Notes: a model not told the origin generated them from the letters alone. A DNA stretch of 36,928 nucleotides from Oscillospiraceae bacterium (GCA_910575265.1 CAJTEA010000022.1:1-36928), one strand, 5' to 3'; positions 14,622 to 23,890 are shown, counted from the first letter of the stretch. Numbers and translations are program-made.

Positions 14622-16522
14622 TCCATCAATGCAGATTGATTGTTGCGTGTATGTGAAATAACCAGTTTTTCCCTATAACCGATGATTTTATTTTGAGCTT
14701 TTACATCAAATTGGTTAATATCATAGTTGGGGTCATTTACCGCCATAAAGCATTTCTTATGGAGCGAAACCAGATTGTTGACCCTGTTTACCTTGTTCAA
14801 TGGGAGATTAGGGTTAATGCGATGGGCATATGGAGTACCAGAAATGAGCCACCCTCCGCAGACACGGCATTTAAGCTTGTCGCGGTTGAGGGCATAAGCC
14901 CTGTTCATGATAAACTCAAAATTATTGAGCTTGTTCCATTTCCCGTGGAGAATGATTTGAGCTGTTTTCTCCGAATACATTTCGTCAAGCCGAGCCTGGA
15001 TTTTCTTTTTCTTCGTTCGTTCAAAGTGTATCTGTCTGCCTTCTTCAGTATAAGGTGTTTCGGCTTGATTTTTACCTGGAGTGCGTTCCCATCTGCAAAA
15101 GGTAAGCGCGGTGAAGCCTACATAAATATCGCGGTATTTGATTGAGGGAATCTTTTGCTTATATTTCTGGTGGACACGGGGAAGATTTTGTACTTCATTT
15201 GCCGGAATCCATTCCCCTTTATACTGCCTCAGTCGACGCATTGCTGTGAGTTGCAGCCGCCTGCTGTGTTTCTGCATGGATATATTTACCCATGTGCAAC
15301 ACTGGTAGTATTGGATAATCCCTCTAATCTGGCTGTTGATGCGGTTCATTGCGCCAATCATCTGTTCCCGGCTGTAATTGCGCGGGATTTTCTTGATGTC
15401 CTCCGCGATTTTATCAGCTTTCCGCTTTAGTCGGTCCCGGTCCGGAATCGTCCGTGGAATGTAACCCCGGCGGGACTTCCCCCGAACCATTTTGAACTCA
15501 TAACCTAAAAATTTGATGTGTTTCTTTCGGATATCTGTTATCAGCGTTTTTTCTTGGGATAATGTCAGTTTCATTTTGTTTTGGAGAAAAGTTTGTAACC
15601 GTATCTTCCAATTCTCGGCGTGGGCGCGGGTATCAGTGATGATAACAAAGTCGTCTGCGTATCTGACAAGACAGCCTGGTATCAGGTGCGTTCTCTTCCG
15701 CATAGCGGCGTATCGGCTTTGTACCTGTGCGTATTGATATTGGGTGTGTTTTAATTCCCATTGTTTGGTAATCCATTCATCCATGATATCCAAATAGACA
15801 TTTGCCAACAATGGGCTAATCAATCCGCCCTGAGGTGTTCCTTCCGCATTTACCTCGCATTCGTCCATGACCCCGGCTTTCAGCATAGCTTTGATGATTT
15901 GCAGTACCCGCCTGTCCTTCACGCCCATGTGGTATAGGCGTTTTAGCAGAATAGAGTGATCTATGCGGTCAAAGCATTTGCTGATGTCTCCCTCGACAAT
16001 CCAGTAATAGCCTGTGTTGAATACAAGTTCTTTTGTTCGTTCTAATGCCATAGGTGCGTCCCGCATGGGCCGAAAACCGTAGGAATGGGCAAAGAACTGT
16101 GCTTCAAAAATAGGTTCCAGCACGATTCTCATGCATTCCTGTACGATTCTATCCCGTATAGTGGGAATACCCAGCGGACGCTTTTCGGATTTTCCTGGTT
16201 TGTCGATGTACACCCGGCGTATTTTCTGTGGTTCATAGTGTCTGAATGCGCTCTGAATATCGTTAACTACCCAGGAAAAAGGATTATGCAGATAATCATT
16301 GCGCATAGTTTTGGAGTCCACACCGGGAGTTTCACTGCCGTGGTTGCTTTTAATGTTGTGGATTGCTGTAATAATGGTTACTTCTGCTGACATGATTTCC
16401 AGAAGCCCCTTAAACGCTGGGCGGTCACCTGCGTCACGAGCCTCCTTGCTGTGCTGATACAGCTTATCCTGGATTTCGCGTAGTTGGGTTTCGGTCTTCG
16501 GGTAGTCGAATTGTTGTGCCAT
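14606..16522 (-). CDS. ltrA: Group II intron reverse transcriptase/maturase with HNH domain
   Basis: 638 residues from the ATG at 16522, chosen over a GTG at 16528 because GGAGG lies 8 bases before it. RT blocks are present: PLGIPTIRDRIVQE, HSYGFRP, IVEGDISKCFDRIDH, EGTPQGGLISPLLANVYLD and LVRYADDFVI with the catalytic YADD. Maturase domain X covers about residues 370-470, with GIIQYYQCCTWV. The C-terminus has an HNH-type endonuclease: CRVCGGWLI, then H and N in HRINPNLPLNK and NLVSLHKKC. The protein helps the intron RNA fold and supports retrohoming into virD4-like targets. All catalytic residues look intact. Confidence 0.92.
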   Translation of the reverse strand: MAQQFDYPKTETQLREIQDKLYQHSKEARDAGDRPAFKGLLEIMSAEVTIITAIHNIKSNHGSETPGVDSKTMRNDYLHNPFSWVVNDIQSAFRHYEPQKIRRVYIDKPGKSEKRPLGIPTIRDRIVQECMRIVLEPIFEAQFFAHSYGFRPMRDAPMALERTKELVFNTGYYWIVEGDISKCFDRIDHSILLKRLYHMGVKDRRVLQIIKAMLKAGVMDECEVNAEGTPQGGLISPLLANVYLDIMDEWITKQWELKHTQYQYAQVQSRYAAMRKRTHLIPGCLVRYADDFVIITDTRAHAENWKIRLQTFLQNKMKLTLSQEKTLITDIRKKHIKFLGYEFKMVRGKSRRGYIPRTIPDRDRLKRKADKIAEDIKKIPRNYSREQMIGAMNRINSQIRGIIQYYQCCTWVNISMQKHSRRLQLTAMRRLRQYKGEWIPANEVQNLPRVHQKYKQKIPSIKYRDIYVGFTALTFCRWERTPGKNQAETPYTEEGRQIHFERTKKKKIQARLDEMYSEKTAQIILHGKWNKLNNFEFIMNRAYALNRDKLKCRVCGGWLISGTPYAHRINPNLPLNKVNRVNNLVSLHKKCFMAVNDPNYDINQFDVKAQNKIIGYREKLVISHTRNNQSALMERRVR

Positions 16523-17253
16523 ACGCACCGCCTCCTTTCCGGAATTGGTGTTTCTGGTTTTAGTCAGGTATGCCTACGGCTTCCTCGACTTTCTGTTCAC
16601 ATACAATCTACACTGACTATGCCCCTTCGCTCCGTCCGCCTTATTATTGCGGACATCATCGCTACTACGGGCTGCTGCCCCATGGATTAGCAGGCCATTT
16701 CCTGCCTGCGCGGCAAAGGTGCCACTTTACTTACTTCAACAGAATGAAGTGCCGTCCATGGTTCCTTCGTTCCCTATGCTTTAGCTTTTCATATCGGTTT
16801 TAGCCCGTCCCTTTAGCCCGACTGCCATCTTTGGCTGGTGTGAGCTTCTGCCAAAGACATTCGACCTTTTCGGTTTTCTGCCGTTTTCCACCATTGCAAA
16901 TTTCAACGGCGGCAGTACCCCGCATGGGGGCGGATGGCTGTATTACCATCCTGACATTTACGAGCCGTACACTCAGGACATATGTCGGTTGCAACAAAAC
17001 ATACTGGACATGACCGATTTATAGCCTCCTGCGGGCATGGCCGTCTCAGACCACGTATCCGCTCTTCACCGAGCTCCGTACGTCCCATATGACACTATAG
17101 GCGCACGTCGGAGTATTAGAGTTTTGATTACCCGTCACACCGGGGTTAGCAGGCACTTCCCCTGCCCAATCAAGCATAGAGTTCAGATTCCTTGCGAAAT
17201 CTGTCTTGTTTTATTGCGTATTTCTACGCAGATTGTCAAGAAACGAAGCGCAC

Positions 17254-17562
17254 GCAGTGGATATCGTCCGTGTCCACCAGCGCGGTGACGGCGTTCTTCT
17301 TTCCGACGCACCCCAGTACCAGCCCCTGCGCTTTGGGCAGGTTCTTTCCGGAGCGCCACTCGCTCACATGGAAAGGGATGTGCCGGTAGGTCTGCTGGAT
17401 CTCCTTCCTGTTGGCCCAGCGCGCGGTTCCATGCTGGCCGTCGCCAACCGTCTTGGACTTGATGTTGTCCAGATTCCCACTTCCGGAGAAGTGCGCGGCG
17501 GCGGCGATGAGCAGAAGCATCCCGCCCGCCAGTAAAATTAACATGATCGTCTGCGGCGTCAT
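17254..17562 (-). CDS. virD4: VirD4-type coupling ATPase, exon 1 (N-terminus)
   Basis: 103 residues from the ATG at 17562, 4 bases past the upstream gene. The N-terminal membrane helix is MLILLAGGMLLLIAAAAHF (about 7-25). GTARWANRKEIQQTY follows, the conserved region of coupling proteins that precedes the nucleotide-binding domain, then GLVLGCVGKKNAVTALVDTD. It ends with DIHC at 17254; exon 2 starts at 14519 with RYLMIG. Unspliced, the frame runs 5 codons into the intron and stops. Confidence 0.88.
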
Positions 17563-17566
17563 AAAT

Positions 17567-19003
17567 TCACCCCATCTCTTGTTGTAATGCCGCTTGTTCC
17601 TGTTTCTGCTGCTGTTTCAAAACGTCCGCCTCATACTTGACGGATATCTTTGCGCAGGACAGCGCCAGCTCCAGCCAGCCTTCCGTCAGCTGTCGTTTTT
17701 CCGCCTCACTGCGGATGCCAGGCTTGGAGGCCAGCTTCAAAACAGCATGAGCCTGTTCCGCCAACACAGCGGTGCGGCTGTTCAGGCTGCTCCGATTCTG
17801 GTGGGGATGGATACAGCTCCGCAGTTGCTCCAACAGTTCCTCACTGCTATGTGGTTCACCCAGCTGTCGCAGCCCCCGGCCATAGGCGTACAGGGCCAGC
17901 GCGGAGGCCAGCTCGATGCAGGTCATGGCTCCCTCTGGGTAGTCCCTGCGGAGATTCATCTCATATCCGCAGAGCGCATTTGTCAGCTCACGGCCTACCC
18001 GTTCTGGAATGACACACTCCTCCATGTAGACTCCGATCCTGCCGCAGACCTCCGAAGCGGCAATAAGCTGGGGATGCTCCTCCGCCTCCTGAGCAGGGAG
18101 ACCACGCCGGGCCTTGAGATCCTCGTTCCAGTCCTTGTGTTCGGACTGGAGCATCCCCACATCGTCATAGCCGTGTTCATGGAGGATCTCCGCCAGCCGT
18201 CCGCTGGCCTCGATGCCCGCCTCGTCGTGATCCAGGCAGAGACAGACGGTGCGAAGGCAGGGGTTCCGCTCCAGCATCCAGAGCATGGCGTGTTCCGCGG
18301 TCCCACACAGGGCCACGAAGCTGTGTTCCTGCCAGCCTCGGGGGTAGCGGGAGAGGAAGGACATCAGGTCAATGGGCGCCTCAAAGACATAGAGGCGGTT
18401 GCTGGTCCCGGTGTAGTGGAAGCTGCACCGGGGATCGCTGCCCTCCACGTTGATGCGGAAGGTTTTGCCGAGGCTGTTTAGGCTGCGCTTGTGGGCGTGG
18501 CGCGGGACGCCGTTCTCGTCCTTGCCGACAAAGACGGCATTGTGGTACTCTCTGTCCTTGAATTTCTCACAGCTCTCATACAGCAGTCCAGCCCGGACAA
18601 AGGCATTGACCACGTTCCGGTCCAGGAATCGGTGCTTGAGCAGGTAGGCGTACATCCGCCGCATCTCCTGACCGGCAGAGGGCAGGGCAAATTCCTTTCT
18701 GGGCTTTTCCTCCCGCTTTTGGGCAGAAGTGTAGACGATCCCCTGCTCCCCGCCCAGCAGACGGGTGATGGCCTCTGGGTAGGAGAGGTTATAGAACTGC
18801 TGGACGAAGGAGATGGGGCCGCCGCCTTCCTTTATGGCATGATCGTACCACTCATTGCCCTGGACGGTGATGCTGTGATCACTGGCCAGACGGTACTCCG
18901 GCCCGGAGCGGATCAGCTTCTCCCCCTGATGGCGGAGGAACTCCACCAGATCCACCTCGCTGGCCCGGAGCTTCTGCTCCTCGGTAAAATGGATATAGGG
19001 CAT
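17567..19003 (-). CDS. DUF3991 and Toprim domain protein
   Basis: 478 residues from the ATG at 19003, 8 bases after AGGAGG; a GTG at 19012 overlaps that site. The N-terminus (about 17-90) is primase-like, with DHSITVQGNEWYDH and GGGPISFVQQF. The DUF3991 part follows (YLLKHRFLDRNVVNAFVRAG), then Toprim at about 200-290 with VFEAPIDLMSF (Glu) and LCLDHDEAGIEA (Asp-x-Asp). These proteins are common relaxase neighbours in Firmicutes conjugative elements and probably act as primases on the transferred strand; the N-terminal zinc cysteines of true DnaG are missing. It is followed at once by virD4. Confidence 0.85.
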   Translation of the reverse strand: MPYIHFTEEQKLRASEVDLVEFLRHQGEKLIRSGPEYRLASDHSITVQGNEWYDHAIKEGGGPISFVQQFYNLSYPEAITRLLGGEQGIVYTSAQKREEKPRKEFALPSAGQEMRRMYAYLLKHRFLDRNVVNAFVRAGLLYESCEKFKDREYHNAVFVGKDENGVPRHAHKRSLNSLGKTFRINVEGSDPRCSFHYTGTSNRLYVFEAPIDLMSFLSRYPRGWQEHSFVALCGTAEHAMLWMLERNPCLRTVCLCLDHDEAGIEASGRLAEILHEHGYDDVGMLQSEHKDWNEDLKARRGLPAQEAEEHPQLIAASEVCGRIGVYMEECVIPERVGRELTNALCGYEMNLRRDYPEGAMTCIELASALALYAYGRGLRQLGEPHSSEELLEQLRSCIHPHQNRSSLNSRTAVLAEQAHAVLKLASKPGIRSEAEKRQLTEGWLELALSCAKISVKYEADVLKQQQKQEQAALQQEMG

Positions 19004-19025
19004 TTTCTTCACCTCCTGATAAACG

Positions 19026-19062
19026 CAAAAAGCCAGAGCGCCGTGTCTGTGGCGCTCTGGCT
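19026..19062 (-). terminator. Rho-independent terminator, minus strand
   Basis: AGCCAGAGCGCC pairs with GGCGCTCTGGCT (19062-19051 and 19042-19031), followed by five T. It lies between the 19082-19711 gene and the Toprim gene, so it should cap the upstream transcript or act as an attenuator. Confidence 0.7.
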
Positions 19063-19081
19063 CTGGTTGGTTTTGGTATTC

Positions 19082-19711
19082 TTATGACGGGGACGCCGGA
19101 TCGTCCTCCTGTTGGGGGAATGAAGGGGAGACAACGCTGGCCGCAGACGCCTGCCGCAATTTCTCCCAGATGGATTCACGGTAGATCCCCGCGCCTTTGA
19201 TGGCGGTTTCGGACAGGTCGAAGCGGTAGTATTTCGCTGTGTGATCCTCCGTCCAGTATGGATAGGTAAAAAGATAGAACCGTTCCGCCTGCTCATGGCT
19301 GGCGAGGTAGAGCAGAAGCTGTGGCAGGTCGAGGTTGCCGCAGTGGGCAAAGACCCGGCCCTCCCGCCAGCACATGAACTCTCCATCATAGGACGGCTTT
19401 CCCTCCTGCCGCATCTGGCGGAGGGCGTTGATGCGTATTCTTTCGATCTCTGTGTGTGCGAACTGCTTCCAGCGGGTTTCCCGCGCCAGCTCCGAATAGA
19501 CCTCCATCATCTCGCTGTCGCTTTGGATGTCCTGGTCGTATGAATAGGTGTGTTCCGTGACAGTGATCTTTCCATGCTCCAGCAGGAAGAGCGTCACCAC
19601 CATGGAGTGCTCATCCGCCAGGATTGAACCGCGATCCCGTCCGGAATAGGAGTTCATGATCTCGTCCAGACGTTTGGCGGAGTCAAGGTCACTTGAAAAG
19701 TTCAGCTCCAT
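19082..19711 (-). CDS. Unknown ICE protein
   Basis: 209 residues, acidic and soluble, with no membrane segment. I do not recognise the family. The middle (HCGNLDLPQLLLYLASHEQA, about 122-141) and the part with YRFDLSETAIKGAGIYRES look like conserved core pieces. AGGAGG lies 7 bases before the ATG, and a promoter with TATAAT lies 33 bases upstream. A terminator follows the gene, so it is probably transcribed by itself. Its position between relaxase and Toprim gene suggests an accessory role in transfer, but this is only context. Confidence 0.6.
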   Translation of the reverse strand: MELNFSSDLDSAKRLDEIMNSYSGRDRGSILADEHSMVVTLFLLEHGKITVTEHTYSYDQDIQSDSEMMEVYSELARETRWKQFAHTEIERIRINALRQMRQEGKPSYDGEFMCWREGRVFAHCGNLDLPQLLLYLASHEQAERFYLFTYPYWTEDHTAKYYRFDLSETAIKGAGIYRESIWEKLRQASAASVVSPSFPQQEDDPASPS

Positions 19712-19743
19712 GTGGCGGCCTCCTGTAAGGATTTCTTTTGAGC

Positions 19744-19772
19744 ATTATACACGGGAGAGCCCTTTCGCGCAA
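19744..19772 (-). promoter_or_regulatory. Promoter for the 19082-19711 gene
   Basis: On the minus strand TTGCGC (19772-19767), a 17-base spacer and a perfect TATAAT (19749-19744). Confidence 0.5.
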
Positions 19773-19820
19773 GAGGCCGCGCCCCCATGCGAGACTTTTG
19801 GAGCCCTTTTGGAGCGGCGG

Positions 19821-22187
19821 CTATCGAAGCTGCTGGACTGGCTCCTCATGATCATCGGGCTTGTGGCCCATGGCGATTTTCTTCTCCCTGATCTTTCTCC
19901 TCAGCTTGCTGTCCACAAAGGAGATCCCGCCGCTGGGAGGCGGGGCCTGCTCCTGGAAGATGCGGCCCACGTGGTGGAGGAGCCGGGTGGCGCTGGCGAA
20001 GAGGGAGGGCGAGTCGTTCATGTGGTCGAGAAAATATCGGGCGTACTCATTACCTTGTTCCGCCGCCAATGTGAACCAGCGAACGGCGGATTCCCTGTCC
20101 TGGGGAATATCCTTGCCCAGCAGGTACAGCTTTCCGAGGGCATACTGGGCGTACTGGTTTCCCTGCTCCGCAGACTCCGTCAGCCAGCGGACAGCGCCCG
20201 CTGTATCCTTTGCCACGCCATCGCCGCACAACAGCAGCTTGCCCAGCCGGTACTGCGCGAACTGGTTTCCCAGATCAGCGGACTGTTGGAACCAGCGCCG
20301 GGCAGCGGCGGGATCGTCTGCCTCCAGACGCAGTTTGCCCAGGGCGTACATGGCGTACTGATTGCCCCGCTCGGCTGCCTGGGAGAACCGGATCACCGCC
20401 TGGGTCATATCCTGCGCCACCGACCCGCCGTCACGGTACAGCTTTCCGAGGGCGTACTGAGCGCAGTCCAGTCCGGCCTCCGCCGCATGGGTCAGCCAGT
20501 CCACCGCCTGACGAGTCCGCTCCCGCTTGGCAGAGGGATTTGCGAGGATGTGCTTTGCCATCTGATACTCCGCATAGGTGTTTTTAAGTTCAGCGGACTT
20601 CTCCAGCCACTCCAGCGCAGCGCTCTCATCCTGCTCTGTCCCCACGCCATGAAGGAGCATCCAGCCGATGCGGTACTCCACATAGCGGTTGGGGCGCTGC
20701 CTCTCCACGGTCTGGAAGGCGGAGAGCGCCTTGGCATACCACGCATGGGACTGCTCCACGTCAGCCTCCACGCCAGTGCCGTCCGCAAACATCCTACCCA
20801 GGTCATGCATGGCCAGGGCGTTGCCGTCGAGGGCCTCCTCCATGAAGAGGCGGCAGGCTTGCCCGTGATCCTGGGGCGTCTCGTCATCCCCGTACAAAAA
20901 AGACCGCGCCCGCTTGTATCTATCACTCCACACCACGGCGGGCGGCGCTTCGCTGGCCTCCTCCGGCACATCCGAGCCTTCCGACTCCGCTTCCGGCTCG
21001 GGGCCGGTGTCCTCGCCGGCCTGGGGCGGCTCCTGGGTATCCGCCGGCGTGAATACCTCGGTGTGCTCACCAAGCCGCACCGCTTCCTCCACCACCACAT
21101 TCTTTATCCGCTTGAACTCCGTTTGCCGGGAGAGGGGGAGCCGGTCTGGAAGGTCATCCCGGTACGTCCGCAGCACTTCTTCCCGCAGCTGGTACCACAG
21201 GTCATAGGCGGAGGAGACACGGGAGTCCTTTGCCAGCTCGTCCACAATCTCATCCACCACAGCCTTCAGCGGCGCCTTGAGGTAGCCGTACTGTTTTTTG
21301 CCGGAGGTGCTTTTCAGGCGCTGGGCCAGTTCGCCCATGAGCTGCTCGATGCGGGGATTCTCCAGCGTGCCGGAGAGCATCTGCCGGATCAGCTCCTTCA
21401 TGACCTCGCCAGACTGCCGCACCAGCTCATCCCGGCGCTGGGTCTGCTGCCGGTAGATCTCCGTCAGCTCCTGGCGGAAAATATTCTTTGCCAGTCCGGA
21501 CTTGATCCTGGCGATGCCCTCCTTGTCCAGAAAGCCAGAGCGCCCGTCCGCACTGTAGCAGACCATGTGGACATGGGGATGCGCTCCCTCGTCGTGGTAG
21601 GAGGCGTACCACCGAAACTGCTCCCAGGGGATCTTCATGGCATCCGCAATCTGTGGGGCGTAGGTGGAGAGGAGGGCCTGCCACTGTCTGGCGTTGTCGT
21701 AGCCGAGGCGGGCGGCATCCTCCCGGCGCAGGGAGATAATAGGCAGCCACACGTTGCCGGGGTGGTTCGCCACCTCCTCCGCGATCCTGGATAGCTCCAG
21801 CGCATCGCCTGTGCCGTTGAACAGACCATGCGCACCGAGCCGCTCCGCACGAGGGCGCTGGGCAATGTAGCTGACGTAGTTCTCCCGCTTGGCGATCTGA
21901 TCGTAGTTGTCCTCGATGGCTCTGGTGATAAATTCCGAGGCGGTGGCGCGGGTGGGGGAGGACTGGTAGTCCTCGTACTCAAACATCCCGCGGCACATGG
22001 GGAAGTCCCGGAGGAGCCGCTCCACCATGGCCCGCTGTTTTTTTGTGGCAGGCTGGCCGGCCTTGTCCGGCTTGAGGAGATCCGTACCGTCACGGGTAGC
22101 GACGTAGCGGACGTAGTTGTTCAGGTGTGCGGCGGCTCTCTCTGTCCCCGGTTTGATGTAGGGACACTTGAATATGATCCGGGGCAT
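19821..22187 (-). CDS. mobL: MobL-type relaxase fused to Sel1 repeats
   Basis: 788 residues. The N-terminal relaxase domain (to about 240) starts PRIIFKCPYIKPG; NYVRYVATRDG holds candidate catalytic tyrosines (25 and 28), and HDEGAHPHVHMV (198-209) supplies the HUH metal histidines. This fits the MobL / MobP3 relaxases of Firmicutes, which nick oriT and lead the strand into the recipient. A helical linker and an acidic Pro-Glu-rich hinge (about 365-415) lead to a long row of Sel1-like repeats (about 430-735, such as YAQYALGKLYLLGKDIPQD), a protein-binding superhelix. It starts 21 bases after the MobC-like gene. It is probably the working relaxase of the element. Confidence 0.88.
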   Translation of the reverse strand: MPRIIFKCPYIKPGTERAAAHLNNYVRYVATRDGTDLLKPDKAGQPATKKQRAMVERLLRDFPMCRGMFEYEDYQSSPTRATASEFITRAIEDNYDQIAKRENYVSYIAQRPRAERLGAHGLFNGTGDALELSRIAEEVANHPGNVWLPIISLRREDAARLGYDNARQWQALLSTYAPQIADAMKIPWEQFRWYASYHDEGAHPHVHMVCYSADGRSGFLDKEGIARIKSGLAKNIFRQELTEIYRQQTQRRDELVRQSGEVMKELIRQMLSGTLENPRIEQLMGELAQRLKSTSGKKQYGYLKAPLKAVVDEIVDELAKDSRVSSAYDLWYQLREEVLRTYRDDLPDRLPLSRQTEFKRIKNVVVEEAVRLGEHTEVFTPADTQEPPQAGEDTGPEPEAESEGSDVPEEASEAPPAVVWSDRYKRARSFLYGDDETPQDHGQACRLFMEEALDGNALAMHDLGRMFADGTGVEADVEQSHAWYAKALSAFQTVERQRPNRYVEYRIGWMLLHGVGTEQDESAALEWLEKSAELKNTYAEYQMAKHILANPSAKRERTRQAVDWLTHAAEAGLDCAQYALGKLYRDGGSVAQDMTQAVIRFSQAAERGNQYAMYALGKLRLEADDPAAARRWFQQSADLGNQFAQYRLGKLLLCGDGVAKDTAGAVRWLTESAEQGNQYAQYALGKLYLLGKDIPQDRESAVRWFTLAAEQGNEYARYFLDHMNDSPSLFASATRLLHHVGRIFQEQAPPPSGGISFVDSKLRRKIREKKIAMGHKPDDHEEPVQQLR

Positions 22188-22207
22188 GGAGCGTCACCGC
22201 CTTTCTG

Positions 22208-22654
22208 TCACACGCCGCCCCGCTGGTACTCCACCGCCTTGTCCAGCGTGACGCTGCCGCTGGTCTTCTTTACGTTCTGGACGCACCGGCCGCGGAGACT
22301 GCGGAGCGCATCGTCGCTGATCTCCATCCCCGCCGCCAGCACGTTCATCACCATGTCCAGCTCCACCGCCAGCTTGAAGAGCAGACGGCAGATGCGGTTC
22401 TCCGTGTCCTGCACAGTACCGCGCAGGACGGAGGCCAGTGCGGGCGGCAGGTAGGCGGTGGCCTCCTGACCGGAGACGTACCCGGCGTAGAACAGCGCGG
22501 CCTTCTCCAGATACTCACTGCGGCTCTTGCACCCGGCAGTCTCCGCCGCTCTGTCCATCACCTCCAGCGTGGAGGGGTACAGCCAGACGGGGATGCGCGT
22601 CTTGATCTCAGCAGAGGCACCCGGCTCCACTGAAACTGCCTGTTTTCTTCTCAT
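22208..22654 (-). CDS. mobC: MobC-like relaxosome accessory protein
   Basis: 148 residues from the ATG at 22654, preceded by GGAGG at 9 bases; the longer frame to 22699 has no ribosome site. KTRIPVWLYPSTLEVMDRAA followed by KSRSEYLEKAALFY is a ribbon-helix-helix DNA-binding pattern, and the rest is helical. Small proteins of this type directly upstream of a relaxase usually bind oriT and help the relaxase to nick. The structured DNA just upstream (22740-22860) would be its target. Confidence 0.7.
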   Translation of the reverse strand: MRRKQAVSVEPGASAEIKTRIPVWLYPSTLEVMDRAAETAGCKSRSEYLEKAALFYAGYVSGQEATAYLPPALASVLRGTVQDTENRICRLLFKLAVELDMVMNVLAAGMEISDDALRSLRGRCVQNVKKTSGSVTLDKAVEYQRGGV

Positions 22655-22744
22655 TATTGAATTCCTCCATTTTTTCGAAAAACCACCCAGCACAGCCACC
22701 TTGGGAAAGGCTGAAATCAGGCGGTTTTTCCTCTGTTATTTTTG

Positions 22745-22860
22745 TTTCCGACCACCTGTCACAGCTAACAGGGGGTTAAACCGACCACCTCGTCCCCACT
22801 CCCGACCCGCGTTGCGGGGCGGGGTAAACGGCAGGTGGGCGCGAAAGCGACCACCTGCCT
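22745..22860. other. oriT: Candidate oriT of the MobL relaxase
   Basis: Upstream of the accessory-relaxase pair lie GACCACCT direct repeats (near 22751, 22780 and 22849), the hairpin CCCGACCCGC/GCGGGGCGGG (22801-22823), and GGCAGGTGG/CCACCTGCC (22830-22859) whose loop includes GCGAAAGC. The rest of the gap 22655-23081 is GC-rich and shows no gene. The position and repeats fit an oriT, but I do not recognise a nick motif. Confidence 0.45.
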
Positions 22861-23081
22861 TTATCCTGCACTTTTTTCGACCCCCCGGTTCACCTGCACA
22901 TTTTGGGGACGCCGATTTTCTCTCTTTCGCCACACGGCCGCGCAGGGCGGCGTGTCAGTCGGGAGGGGCAGGGATGCTGCCCTGTCGGGCCGGGCGGCAC
23001 ACAGGGGCCTCGCTGTGGCGCACAGCGGGGGAACAAGAGCGAGGGCCGCTCCGCATCTGGAACGGCCCTTGACGCGCTCCG

Positions 23082-23813
23082 CTACACCGTCAGCTGCATC
23101 CCGCCCTGAGCGGGTCCCTGCTTCTGACGCAGCTCCAGCCACAGCGGGTTGTACTCCACTGCCGTCTGGCTGCGGTCAGCGTCGAAGGTGAGACGTGCGG
23201 CTGCCGCAGGGCAGCGGGAGAAGACGGCGGACAGCGCCTGAGTCATATCTGGATCGCCGCCCACCAGGATCTTCTTTGCACCGCCGTTGGCGTCCAGCAC
23301 CATGTCCGTGGTGAGCGAGAGCAGAGCGTCTGTGACGGAGATCTGCCGGTCGTGAGCGTACTGCCGCGCAGACCGCAGAGCAGTATCAGGATCGAACGTG
23401 CCGAAGTGCAGCGTGTGGAAGCACCGGCTGTGTCCGCCCTCTGTCACAACACACAGCGCCAACGGACTGAGTTCCTCCACGTCCCGCGGACAGTGGAAGC
23501 ACATGAGCATTCCCAGGTCTGCCATCTCAGCGACGTCCTGGAGTGTGTTGCCGTTCTCCAGATACACAGCTGCCGCCACCATTTCACCAGGCAGGGCCGC
23601 CGAGCCGTGTTGGATGATCTCGTAAACGCTCTGCGTGGTCACGGCGGAGAAGTGCCGGGAGACAAAACTCATGCTGTTGATCAGCTCCCGCACTCCGTCG
23701 CAGGCTTCTTCCTGACCCAGCTCCTGCCCAAACGCAAACAGCGCGGCAGTGATTTCAGGGTCAGGCTGGGGTACCAGAGCGTTGAGTTTTCCCTCAAAGT
23801 CTTCTTTCGTCAT
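23082..23813 (-). CDS. Unknown ICE protein
   Basis: 243 residues, soluble and acidic. I do not recognise a family. LGMLMCFHCPRDVEELSPLA (about 99-118) and the DANGGAKKILVGGDPDMTQA part look structured, but no catalytic signature is evident. GGAGG lies 7 bases before the ATG. It is the last gene of a minus-strand run that starts near 27572, and its leader carries the palindrome at 23836-23866. Confidence 0.6.
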   Translation of the reverse strand: MTKEDFEGKLNALVPQPDPEITAALFAFGQELGQEEACDGVRELINSMSFVSRHFSAVTTQSVYEIIQHGSAALPGEMVAAAVYLENGNTLQDVAEMADLGMLMCFHCPRDVEELSPLALCVVTEGGHSRCFHTLHFGTFDPDTALRSARQYAHDRQISVTDALLSLTTDMVLDANGGAKKILVGGDPDMTQALSAVFSRCPAAAARLTFDADRSQTAVEYNPLWLELRQKQGPAQGGMQLTV

Positions 23814-23835
23814 TTAGCATCCTCCATTCTATCTG

Positions 23836-23866
23836 AGAGGGGCGCTCCTGGCAGGAGCGCCCCTCT
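23836..23866 (-). terminator. Strong hairpin between two operon genes
   Basis: AGAGGGGCGCTCCTG is perfectly inverted around one base (15-bp arms). There is no T-run after it on either strand, so it may be an RNA processing or stability element rather than a true terminator. Confidence 0.4.
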
Positions 23867-23890
23867 GCTGTTGGTGTAGTGATCCAGGGA

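Larger units (their letters stand above)
14520..17253 (-). mobile_element. Group II intron inserted in virD4
   Basis: The 2,734-base element starts with GTGCGC (the GUGYG consensus) at 17253, directly after exon bases CACTGC, and ends ...ACCTAT at 14520 before CGCTATCTG. Domain V is recognisable at about 14588-14621 (GTGTGCGG, GTGAAAGTC, GCATGCAC). The 5' region has GAAGAGCGGATACGTGGTCT, usual in domain I. A reverse transcriptase/maturase gene fills domain IV. Removing it joins both exons in frame, so it looks complete and self-splicing. Plus-strand reading frames in 16523-17253 are meaningless; this is structural RNA. Confidence 0.9.

Noticed and set aside
16331..16340. CACTGC match as exon-binding site EBS1 of the intron
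   Set aside because: It lies within the maturase coding region, not in domain I; no clear exact partner was found by eye in 16523-17253.
19656..21794. 712-codon plus-strand frame
   Set aside because: Mirror of the relaxase and Sel1 repeats; the repeats on minus are unmistakable.
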